A stretch of 64,000 bases of DNA from Streptomyces avidinii (GTDB lineage Bacteria > Actinomycetota > Actinomycetes > Streptomycetales > Streptomycetaceae), in assembly GCF_014650695.1 (NCBI RefSeq), contig NZ_BMVL01000001.1, positions 547,045 through 611,044 on the forward strand. The letters run 5' to 3'. The position numbers and the translations under genes are program-made. Shown here piece by piece: positions 15,685 to 23,220 of the stretch. Within the stretch, counting starts at the first letter, position 1; each line of letters starts with the position of its first letter. The notes beneath the pieces were generated by a model, which saw only the letters and a list, made by a program, of their open reading frames with translations, was not told the origin of the DNA and ran no database searches.

Positions 15685-18600
15685 CCACCGCATGGCGCCG
15701 GTGGGCGGACGGTGACGCCAGGGCCCTGATCGAATACGTCCAGCGCCGGCGCCAGGGCGAGAACACGCACGGGACACCGGCCGACCTGCTCGGCACCAGC
15801 ATGCCCGCTCCCGGCGTCGGGCCCCCGCTGGCGCGTGCGCGTTCCCTGTACGAGGCCTTCGCCGCCGCCGGCGTCCAGTACGCCGACGAGCCGACCACCA
15901 GCGACCCCGGCCGACAGACGGTCCGGCCGCCCGACCAGGTCCTCAGCCGCCCGCGCCACGGCACCTGCCTGGACCTGGCGGTCGCGTTCGCCGGAGCCTG
16001 CCTGGACGCCGGGGTCCATCCGCTGGTCATCGTCCTCTCCGGCGCCCGGCCCGGCGATCCGGCCCACGCACTGGTGGCCGTATGGCTCGACGGCGACTGG
16101 TCCAACCGGGCCCACCGCGACTACCGCATCACCGAAGAGGACCCCGACTGGACGACGCTACCGGCGGACTTCGTCGACCAGCTAGCCGAAGACGGGGAAT
16201 CCGGCGGCGCGTTCCTCGCCGTCGACATCACCGGGGTCGCCGCCCGCGCCGACGCGGTCGACCCCAGGCGGCGCGAACGCCAGACCTGGGATCAGGCCGT
16301 CGCGCACGGCACGGAACTGCTCCGCGGGGCGGCCGAGGACCGCTGGAAGGTGACGCTCGACGTCGGGCTGGGATACGAACAGACCGAACCCCACCCGCTG
16401 CCCCACCGGCCCACCACGGACGTGCTCGCTCCGCCCTATCTCCCGGTTCCGCAGGACGAGGGACACGACAGCGGCCCGCTGCGCCTCCTGTGGGCCCGCC
16501 ACGACGCCATCCGCTACCACCCCAGGGACGAACTGGACTTCCTCCGCGACTGGTTCCAGGCACCGGACCCGCTCGGGCCGCGGACCCGGATCGCACTGCT
16601 CCACGGCGTCGGCGGGGCGGGCAAGACCCGCCTGGCGGCGGAGCTGGCTCATCAGCTCGCGGCCACGAACTGGTACACCGGCTTCCTCGTCCGTGATCCG
16701 GATTCCCTTGACCGGGCCTGGCTGGGCGACGTCGAGTCACCGTTGCTCGTGGTGGTCGACTACGTGGAGGACCGCAAGTCCGCCGACGTCATCAACGTCC
16801 TGCGCACACTGCGCCACCGGACGGCCCCCACCTGCCTGCTGCTGACCGCGCGCACCGTGAGCGGCTGGTGGGAGGAGGAGATCGCGGTGGCCCTCAAGGA
16901 GGACGGGCATCCGTACGTCCTGCACGACAGCGCGCTGCAGGCCCGCCACCCGCGCCAGACCGGCGTCTACCGTTCGGCGCTGCGCTCCTTCGGCGGATCC
17001 GAGCTGGCCGCTCTGGGCCACCAGCCGCCCCCGGACCCGAACTCGGGCCGGTGGACCACGCTGGACCTGGTGATGCTGGCCTGGCTCGACGCCCAGCCGG
17101 AGGACACCGGCAAGACGCCGGACTCGGAGGAGAAGCTCTACGAGAAGATCCTCGACCACGAAATGGGCTACTGGGTACGGGCGTACCAGTCCCAGATCGG
17201 CAAACCGTCGAAGCGGACGAAGGCGATCCTGCGCGAGGCGGGCGCCTGCCTCAGCCTCGTGGCGCCGACGGAGGAACGCCTCGACCACACGCTGAACGCG
17301 ATCGGTGAGCTCTCCGCCGACGCCGGCCGCCGCGACCAGATAGCGGCGCTCTTCGCGGACCTCCTGCCGTCAGCCCCGGAGGACGGCACGCTGGCGGTCC
17401 GGCCGGACCCGCTGGGCTCCCATCTGGCGGCCGGCGTCTTCGGCGCCGACCACGACCTGCTCCGACGGTGTCTGGGCGCGGCGGACACCCAGGAGCGGCT
17501 GAACGCGTGCGTGAGCGTGTCCCGCTTCTCCAAGGCGGACGGCGGAACCACCGCGACGGCCGTGGCGCAGGTCGCCCTGGACACGGTCCCCGACTTCTGG
17601 CGGCCGGCCCTCGCGGTGGCGAGCACGCAGGGCGGCGTGTTCGTCCGGGCACTGGAACGGCTCGCGGCAGCCGAAGGAACGCCCCTGCCCCTGGCAGAAC
17701 TGGCCGCCACGGTGCCCTCGGGCCACAGCAACCTACGCGGCCTCGCATTGATCGCCACCGAGGGATCGCAACCGGAGGACTCCTCCGACCTCTCCGAATC
17801 GGGCCGGGCCTCCCGGGCGGTGTGGCTGAACAACCTCTCGGTTCGGCAGAGCGAGACCGGGGACAACGCCGCCGCTCTGGCCTCCATCACCGAGGCCGTC
17901 CAGATCTACCGCGGCCTCGCCGAACGGGATCCCGAGACCTTCCTCCCCTACCTCGCCGGATCCCTCAACAACCTCTCCAGCCGGCAGAGCGAGCTCGGTG
18001 ACCACACGGCGGCGCTCGCCACGATCACGGAGGCCGTCGAGATCCGCCGGACCGTGGGCCAGGACAACCCCTCCCGCCTCCCCGACCTCGCCTCCGCCCT
18101 CAACAACCTGTCCGTCCAGCAGAGCAACACCGGCGACCGCACAGGAGCCCTGACCTCCATCACCGAAGCCGTCGAGATCCGCCGGACCCTCAGCCGCGAC
18201 GACTCCCGCTTCCTCGCCGGGCTCGCCGGTTCGCTCAACAATCTCGCCAATCAGCAGAATGACAACGGCGACCGCACAGGAGCCCTGACTTCCAGCACCG
18301 AAGCCGTGAAGATCTACCGCGCCCTCACGCGAGACGACCCCGCCGCCTTCCTCCCCGACCTCGCGTCGGCCCTCAACAACCTCTCCATCCAGCAGGGCGC
18401 CACGGGAGACCGCACGGCGGCCCTGGACTCCTGCACCGAAGCCGTGAGCATCTACCAGGCACTCGCCGAGGGAAACCCGGGCGCTTTCCTTCCCTACCTC
18501 GCCGCCTCCCTCAACAACGTCGCCGTGCAGCAGAGCAACACCGGCGACCGAGCAGGGGCCCTGGCCTCCAGTACCGAGGGCGTCGCGCTCTACCGCATGC

Positions 18601-21158
18601 TGGCCACGGACAATCCGGGCGCATTCCTCCCCGACCTCGCCGCCTCCGTCAACAACCTGTCCGTCCAGCAGAGCAACACCGGCGACCGTGCCGGGGCCCT
18701 CGCGACGATCACCGAAGCCGTCCAGCTCTACCGGACCCTGGCCGCCGACAACCCGGCGGCTTCCCTCCCCCACCTCGCCGGGTCCCTGAACAACCTCTCC
18801 ATCCGGCGGGGCGAGATCGGCGACCGTGCCGGGGCCCTCGCGACGATCACCGAAGCCGTCCAGCTCTACCGCAGGCTCGCCACCGAGAACGCGGCGGCCT
18901 TCCTCCCCGACCTCGCCTCCGCCCTCAACAACCTCGCCGTCCAGCAGGGCGAGATCGGCGACCGTGCCGGGGCCCTCGCGACGATCACCGAAGCCGTCCA
19001 GCTCTACCGCACGCTCGCCACCGAGAACGCGGCGGCCTTCCTCCCCGACCTCGCCTCCTCCCTCAACAACCTCGCCGTCCAGCAGAGCGAAGCCGGAGAC
19101 AGGGCTGCGGCCCTGGCTTCCAGCATCCGAGCGGTCGAGCTCTACCGCACGCTCCCCCGCGACAATGCGGCGGCCTTTCTCCCGGACCTCGCCTCCGCCC
19201 TCAACAACCTCTCGATCCAGCAGCGCAACAGCGGCGACCCTGCGGGGGCCCTCGCAACGAGCACCGAAGCCGTCCAGCTCTACCGCACCCTGGCCAACAA
19301 GAACCCGGGCGCCTTCCTCCCCAACCTCGCCGGATCCCTCAACAACCTCTCGACCCAGCAGGGCAACACCGGCGACCCTGCGGGGGCCCTCGCAACGAGC
19401 ACCGAAGCCGTCCAGCTCTACCGCACCCTGGCCAACAGCAACCCGGGCGCCTTCCTCCCCAAACTCGCCTCCGCCCTCAACAACCTCTCGACCCGGCACA
19501 CCGGCGACCCTGCGGGGGCCCTCGCAACGAGCACCGAAGCCGTCCAGCTCTACCGCACCCTGGCCGACAGCAACCCGGGCGCCTTCCTCCCCAACCTCGC
19601 CGGATCCCTCAACAACCTCGCCAACAAGCAGAGCGAGAAGGGCGACCACAGCGCGTCCCTGATCTCCAGCACCGAAGCCGTAGCCATTCGCCGCACCCTG
19701 GCGGCTGAGAACCCGGGCGCCTTCCTGCCCGACCTCGCCGGATCCCTCAACAACCTGGCCAACAGGCAGAGTGCCACCGGCGACCGTGCGTCGGCGCTCG
19801 TGACGATCACCGAAGCCGTCCAGCTCTACCGCGCCCTGGCCGCCGAGAACCCGGGAGCCTTCCTCCCCGACCTCGCCAAATCCCTCAACAACCTCGCTCT
19901 TCAACAAGCGGTCGTCGGCGACCGGTCGGCCGCCTTTCGCTCTGCAGCCGAGGCTACAGAGATCGTCCGCGGTCTCGCCCAGGCCAACCCCACAGCGTTC
20001 CTGCCCCTCCTCGCCGCGTCCCTCGACACCCTCTACATGAACGGGCACGAAAGCGTGACCGAGGCTCTGCACATATCCGAGGGGGTCCTCCCGGTGCTCC
20101 CTTCAGGGCAGCAAGCCGAGCTCCTCGCGCGCCGTGCAGGGTGGCGCGCCACCCTCGGCGACCACGCCGGTACGGTGGCCGATCTACTGACTGCCATCGC
20201 ATGCGCAGAGGCCACGAACGACCCGGTGGACATGGGGCTGGCCCGTCGCGCCGTCCGGGGTCTCGTGTCCGCCCTGGAGCAGGACACGTCGAGGCGGCAC
20301 ATCCTCGACCAGCTTCCGTCCAACCTGCCGGACTGGTCGCGGGAAGACCTTTCCGATGAGGCCGTCGAGCTGTTCAACAAGTGGCTTTCCCAGCCAAGTC
20401 TGAAGGGCCGGGCCGACCTCCTCGAGCACCAGTACCCGACCCTCGCGGCCCCCGAGACACACCGCGTCCTTCGCCTCGCGTGCAGCCTCTACCCGGAAGC
20501 ATCCGGACTGAGCAGCCTGGTCAACCTGCTCGACCTGGCGGCCGAGCAGGGGCTCGCCAAGGTCCTGGGCGATCTCCGTCGTTTCGACACCACGACGGCC
20601 CTGGTCCACGACTGGCTCGCCACTCCGTCGTGGCAGGACGACATGGAGTATCTGGTTCGTCATCCCGACCTGCTGAATGACCCGCTCGTACGGGCGCTGC
20701 TCTCGCAATGGAGCGGAGACCTCGCGTCGCTCCAGCATCTGGGCATCCTCCGCCTCGGCGACCTGCTCCCGCTGCCGGACGTCTACGACATCGTCACCGA
20801 CCCGTCCACCGCGAACGACACCGCCATGACCTTCATCGACGAGGGTCGGCCCGAGGTCCTGCCCTTCCTGTTGGCCGCGGCCCCGGACCTGCAGGAGGCG
20901 CCGTTCACCGCGCCCTACCTCCTCGCCGTCCTTCGCCTCTTCGAAGAAACGACTCCCCCGTCGCCCGAGCCGCCACCTGCCCCGGAACTCATCACGCAGG
21001 CCGCCGCTCAGGGCTCCGAAGTCCAACGCGGAGCCGGCGCGGCGCGGCTGCGGCGGCTGGCGCAGCGACGCCCGGAACACAGCGCCGCGCTCCTCGAACT
21101 CGCCGATCTGCTCGTCAGTGCCGTCCCTGCCGCGGAATCCGTCCGTGACACCCGGTGA
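15681..21158 (+). CDS. Giant STAND-type NTPase: transglutaminase-like peptidase domain, P-loop, TPR-like repeats
   Basis: An 1825-residue cytoplasmic protein. Residues about 85-140 match a transglutaminase/papain-like fold: RHGTCLDLAVAFAGACLDAG with C96, then DPAHALVAVWLDGDW with H129, as in domains fused to DUF4011-type proteins. A P-loop NTPase follows: Walker A GVGGAGKTRLA at 309-319, Walker B PLLVVVDYVED at about 353, and CLLLTART, a STAND/NB-ARC layout. Residues about 716-1447 are 16 tandem copies of a 46-residue TPR-like unit (SLNNLSxQQxxxGDRxxAL...TEAVxLYRxL...NPxxFLPDLA). The last 375 residues are helical and unrecognised. STAND proteins oligomerise after ligand binding to the repeats and then activate effectors. 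The GTGA overlap with the lipase gene and the overlap with the CHAT gene make one operon. Confidence 0.85.
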   Translation: MTTAWRRWADGDARALIEYVQRRRQGENTHGTPADLLGTSMPAPGVGPPLARARSLYEAFAAAGVQYADEPTTSDPGRQTVRPPDQVLSRPRHGTCLDLAVAFAGACLDAGVHPLVIVLSGARPGDPAHALVAVWLDGDWSNRAHRDYRITEEDPDWTTLPADFVDQLAEDGESGGAFLAVDITGVAARADAVDPRRRERQTWDQAVAHGTELLRGAAEDRWKVTLDVGLGYEQTEPHPLPHRPTTDVLAPPYLPVPQDEGHDSGPLRLLWARHDAIRYHPRDELDFLRDWFQAPDPLGPRTRIALLHGVGGAGKTRLAAELAHQLAATNWYTGFLVRDPDSLDRAWLGDVESPLLVVVDYVEDRKSADVINVLRTLRHRTAPTCLLLTARTVSGWWEEEIAVALKEDGHPYVLHDSALQARHPRQTGVYRSALRSFGGSELAALGHQPPPDPNSGRWTTLDLVMLAWLDAQPEDTGKTPDSEEKLYEKILDHEMGYWVRAYQSQIGKPSKRTKAILREAGACLSLVAPTEERLDHTLNAIGELSADAGRRDQIAALFADLLPSAPEDGTLAVRPDPLGSHLAAGVFGADHDLLRRCLGAADTQERLNACVSVSRFSKADGGTTATAVAQVALDTVPDFWRPALAVASTQGGVFVRALERLAAAEGTPLPLAELAATVPSGHSNLRGLALIATEGSQPEDSSDLSESGRASRAVWLNNLSVRQSETGDNAAALASITEAVQIYRGLAERDPETFLPYLAGSLNNLSSRQSELGDHTAALATITEAVEIRRTVGQDNPSRLPDLASALNNLSVQQSNTGDRTGALTSITEAVEIRRTLSRDDSRFLAGLAGSLNNLANQQNDNGDRTGALTSSTEAVKIYRALTRDDPAAFLPDLASALNNLSIQQGATGDRTAALDSCTEAVSIYQALAEGNPGAFLPYLAASLNNVAVQQSNTGDRAGALASSTEGVALYRMLATDNPGAFLPDLAASVNNLSVQQSNTGDRAGALATITEAVQLYRTLAADNPAASLPHLAGSLNNLSIRRGEIGDRAGALATITEAVQLYRRLATENAAAFLPDLASALNNLAVQQGEIGDRAGALATITEAVQLYRTLATENAAAFLPDLASSLNNLAVQQSEAGDRAAALASSIRAVELYRTLPRDNAAAFLPDLASALNNLSIQQRNSGDPAGALATSTEAVQLYRTLANKNPGAFLPNLAGSLNNLSTQQGNTGDPAGALATSTEAVQLYRTLANSNPGAFLPKLASALNNLSTRHTGDPAGALATSTEAVQLYRTLADSNPGAFLPNLAGSLNNLANKQSEKGDHSASLISSTEAVAIRRTLAAENPGAFLPDLAGSLNNLANRQSATGDRASALVTITEAVQLYRALAAENPGAFLPDLAKSLNNLALQQAVVGDRSAAFRSAAEATEIVRGLAQANPTAFLPLLAASLDTLYMNGHESVTEALHISEGVLPVLPSGQQAELLARRAGWRATLGDHAGTVADLLTAIACAEATNDPVDMGLARRAVRGLVSALEQDTSRRHILDQLPSNLPDWSREDLSDEAVELFNKWLSQPSLKGRADLLEHQYPTLAAPETHRVLRLACSLYPEASGLSSLVNLLDLAAEQGLAKVLGDLRRFDTTTALVHDWLATPSWQDDMEYLVRHPDLLNDPLVRALLSQWSGDLASLQHLGILRLGDLLPLPDVYDIVTDPSTANDTAMTFIDEGRPEVLPFLLAAAPDLQEAPFTAPYLLAVLRLFEETTPPSPEPPPAPELITQAAAQGSEVQRGAGAARLRRLAQRRPEHSAALLELADLLVSAVPAAESVRDTR
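17826..20021 (+). repeat. Sixteen tandem 138-base repeats coding TPR-like units
   Basis: The phrase CTCAACAACCTC (LNNL) returns every 138 bases; two units are one codon short and unit 13 is two codons short (NNLSTRHTGD instead of NNLSTQQGNTGD). Neighbouring units near 18820-19080 and 19240-19600 share long stretches of identical DNA, so the array has grown or been homogenised recently. Classical TPRs have 34 residues and the NB-ARC-linked kind about 42; 46 is longer. Confidence 0.9.
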
Positions 21159-22140
21159 GGCGCTGCCCGCCGCCGCGGACCCCACACGCGCCCTGTCCCT
21201 GCCCGAGATCACCTACCTGAACAACGTAGGTGCGCTCTTCCGCTCCGCGCCCGGTTACCGGGCGTCCCAGGACGCGCTGGACACGGCCCTGCGGGCGGCG
21301 GAGCGGTTCCGTGCCGAAGGGGTGGCCTGGCCGGAGATCACGCGTGCCCTCGGCATCCCGCAGGACGAACTGCGCCACCGATTGGCGGAGACCACCCGGA
21401 AGCCGCACCCGGGCCTCCCCGCCCCGGGGGTGCCGGCCACGCGGACGCACTGGCACGCGCCCCCCTTCGCGGGGCTGATGGACCAGCAGGGTTCGTCCTC
21501 GATCTCCACACCGTCGCCGCAGAGCTTCTTCTCCCCCACCCCCACCCCGTCGCCGGCCTACGAGGCGAACGTGATCACACCCTCGGCCCTCACCAGACGG
21601 CTGCTCTTCATCGCGGGCGATCCCCGGCCCGGGCGCAACAACTTCGGCCCCGAGGTGGCCGAGATCCGGGCCGTGCTCTCCGGGAGCTACGTCGGCGTGA
21701 CGGAGATGTCGTCCGCCTCACTCGCCGAGTTCAGTCCCGCCCTGGACCTCCACGCCCCCGCGGCCCTGCACGTCGCGGCCCACAGCTCCTTCGGGGGGAT
21801 CCACCTCACCCAGGCGGGCGGCGACCTGTGCGTCGCCCTGGAGGCTTTCGTCGAGCAGATCGCCCGGGTGCGCCTCCCGCCGCGGCTGGCCGTGCTGAAC
21901 TTCTGCCACTCGTCCGCGCTGGCCGCCGAGATGGCCCGCACCGTCACCACGGTGATCGGCTGGCCCCATTCCCTGAGCGACCACGAGGCCCGGACGTTCA
22001 CCGGCCAGCTGTACCGGTCCCTGGTCACGCGGCGCTCGGTCGGCGAGAGCTGCAAGGACGCGGAGGCGGCTCTGGCGGGGCCGCACCCGGACGCCCCTCC
22101 ACCCGACCTCTACGGCTCGGCCGTGACCCACGTCTTCTGA
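21118..22140 (+). CDS. CHAT-like cysteine peptidase with an N-terminal helix-turn-helix-like segment
   Basis: A 340-residue protein ending the lipase-STAND operon. The C-terminal half (about 160-340) matches the CHAT caspase-like fold: LLFIAGDPRPGRNNFGPEV, catalytic His222 in LHVAAHSSFGGIHL, Cys263 in LAVLNFCHSSALAAEM, then VIGWPHSLSDHEARTFTGQL and SVGESCKDAEAAL. The N-terminal part has AAERFRAEGVAWPEITRALG, like a helix-turn-helix, joined by a Ser/Pro-rich linker. CHAT peptidases are common effectors of STAND/TPR systems. The start is GTG 21118, overlapping the previous gene by 41 bases; GTG 21145 is an alternative. Peptidase activity is predicted only. Confidence 0.8.
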   Translation: MPSLPRNPSVTPGEALPAAADPTRALSLPEITYLNNVGALFRSAPGYRASQDALDTALRAAERFRAEGVAWPEITRALGIPQDELRHRLAETTRKPHPGLPAPGVPATRTHWHAPPFAGLMDQQGSSSISTPSPQSFFSPTPTPSPAYEANVITPSALTRRLLFIAGDPRPGRNNFGPEVAEIRAVLSGSYVGVTEMSSASLAEFSPALDLHAPAALHVAAHSSFGGIHLTQAGGDLCVALEAFVEQIARVRLPPRLAVLNFCHSSALAAEMARTVTTVIGWPHSLSDHEARTFTGQLYRSLVTRRSVGESCKDAEAALAGPHPDAPPPDLYGSAVTHVF

Positions 22141-22184
22141 ACCCCGCGGCCGCCCGCGGTGAGGAGAAGGGGCGGAAACGACAT

Positions 22185-22215
22185 GTGTCCCGCCCGGAAA
22201 GTCCGGGCGGGACAC
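22185..22215 (+). terminator. Terminator of the lipase-STAND-CHAT operon
   Basis: A perfect 14-pair stem (GTGTCCCGCCCGGA with its complement) closes a three-base AAG loop 44 bases after the CHAT stop. There is no T-run, as is common in Streptomyces. It also lies downstream of the convergent tRNA gene and could serve both. Confidence 0.8.
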
Positions 22216-22258
22216 ACGTGCCGACGGGCCAGAACGTTTCTCCTGACCTGCTGCGCTG

Positions 22259-22332
22259 TGGGGCGGGTGGGACTCGAACCCACGGCCGACGGATTATGAG
22301 TCCGCTGCTCTAACCGGCTGAGCTACCGCCCC
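22259..22332 (-). tRNA. tRNA with CAT anticodon (elongator Met, or Ile2 if modified)
   Basis: Full cloverleaf of 74 bases: acceptor GGGGCGG/CCGCCCC, D-arm GCTC...GAGC, anticodon arm GCGGA-CTCATAA-TCCGT, T-arm GTGGG-TTCGAGT-CCCAC, discriminator A, and no encoded CCA. The anticodon stem lacks the three G-C pairs of initiator tRNA and the first acceptor pair is matched, so it is not the initiator. Elongator Met and lysidine-modified Ile2 cannot be told apart safely by eye. Confidence 0.9.
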
Positions 22333-22478
22333 TTCACGGCGTGGCGCGTACACGTGTGCGCGCCGTCTGCCGCAGCATAGCCGCTCATACGATCTCCTGC
22401 CTCGGATGCCTCGCATGATCGGCTTCGCCTGTTCAGAGAGACCGCGCTGAAGGCTGTCCGGTTCCCGGACGGGGCGAC

Positions 22479-22519
22479 AAAGAAAAGAAGAGGACCCCGT
22501 GGGGCCCTCTTCTTCTTCC
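22479..22519 (-). terminator. Rho-independent terminator behind the tRNA-Asn pair
   Basis: Read on the minus strand, AAGAAGAGGGCCCC pairs with GGGGTCCTCTTCTT around a two-base turn and is followed by TTCTTTG. It begins a few bases after the second tRNA-Asn and is a classical GC stem with a T-rich tail. Confidence 0.85.
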
Positions 22520-22522
22520 TTG

Positions 22523-22595
22523 CTCCCCCGGCTGGACTCGAACCAGCAACCCTCCGGTTAACAGCCGAATGCTCTGCCAATTGAGCTACAGGGGA
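22523..22595 (-). tRNA. tRNA-Asn (GTT)
   Basis: A 73-base cloverleaf: acceptor TCCCCTG/CGGGGGA, anticodon loop CTGTTAA (GTT), T-arm TTCGAGT loop, discriminator G as expected for Asn. No CCA is encoded. It lies five bases behind an almost identical copy and ahead of the terminator. Confidence 0.95.
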
Positions 22596-22600
22596 CCGCG

Positions 22601-22673
22601 CTCCCCCGACTGGACTCGAACCAGTAACCTGCCGGTTAACAGCCGGCTGCTCTGCCAATTGAGCTACAGGGGA
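22601..22673 (-). tRNA. tRNA-Asn (GTT), second copy
   Basis: A 73-base cloverleaf with anticodon GTT, differing from its neighbour at a few stem positions with pairing kept. It is the promoter-proximal member of the tandem Asn pair on the minus strand. Confidence 0.95.
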
Positions 22674-22818
22674 TTGCTGCGGTGCATCGAACAGCCCACC
22701 TCCGGCCTTGCCGGGGGGCGAGTGCCCGTTGCGAGTCATAGATTAGCGCAAGCAGGGGGGTGCTCCGCCAATCGGTTTCACCAGCGGGCCGGGCACCACA
22801 CGACGAAGGGTGGCAGGC

Positions 22819-23124
22819 ATGCGGTACAAGGTCACGTTCGTGGTCGGACTGGCCCTCGGGTACGTGCTCGGAACCCGGGCCGGACGCGAGCGCTACGAGC
22901 AGCTACGGAAGTCCGCACGGCAGATCGCGCAGAACCCCGCGGTGCGCAACGCCGCCGAGACCGCCGGCCAGACCGGGCGCGAGTTCGCCGGGAAGGCCTT
23001 CACCGCGGTGAGCCAGAAGGTCGGCGACGCCGTCCCGGACTCGATCACCGGGCGGGTACGCGGACTGCGCGACCGGATCGGTGGCGGCGGCGCCGACGAC
23101 GACTGGGGCACCAGCAACACCTAG
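22819..23124 (+). CDS. YtxH-like small membrane-anchored protein
   Basis: A 101-residue protein. The N-terminus MRYKVTFVVGLALGYVLGTRAGRERYEQL is a short membrane helix followed by the conserved Gly-Arg-Glu-Arg-Tyr-Glu stretch found in Streptomyces YtxH-type proteins. The rest is an amphipathic helical tail (KSARQIAQNPAVRNAAE) and a glycine/acidic end. Its function is unknown; homologues elsewhere are stress-associated. The ATG at 22819 is chosen over GTG 22810 because it starts the conserved motif. It stands alone between tRNA genes and an FGGY kinase. Confidence 0.8.
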   Translation: MRYKVTFVVGLALGYVLGTRAGRERYEQLRKSARQIAQNPAVRNAAETAGQTGREFAGKAFTAVSQKVGDAVPDSITGRVRGLRDRIGGGGADDDWGTSNT

Positions 23125-23220
23125 ACCCACAGGTCCGCGCGCCGGGGCCCACGGGATCCATGAGGTTCCGGGGGCTCCGGAGCGGTCGAGACCGGCCCCG
23201 CGTGCGGCAGAATCCTCCAC

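Noticed and set aside
17826..20021. Regular repeats as a possible CRISPR array
   Set aside because: The period is 138 bases, the units are translated in one long frame as TPR-like helices, and there are no short identical repeats with unique spacers.
17733..20072. A 779-codon frame opposite the TPR repeats
   Set aside because: Its own repeats only mirror the TPR repeats of the plus-strand gene.
22259..22332. Initiator tRNA
   Set aside because: The anticodon stem lacks the three consecutive G-C pairs and the first acceptor pair is matched, so it is an elongator or Ile2 tRNA.
14000..22700. Prophage or integrative element
   Set aside because: No integrase, excisionase, replication, capsid or transfer gene and no clear direct repeats flank the operon.
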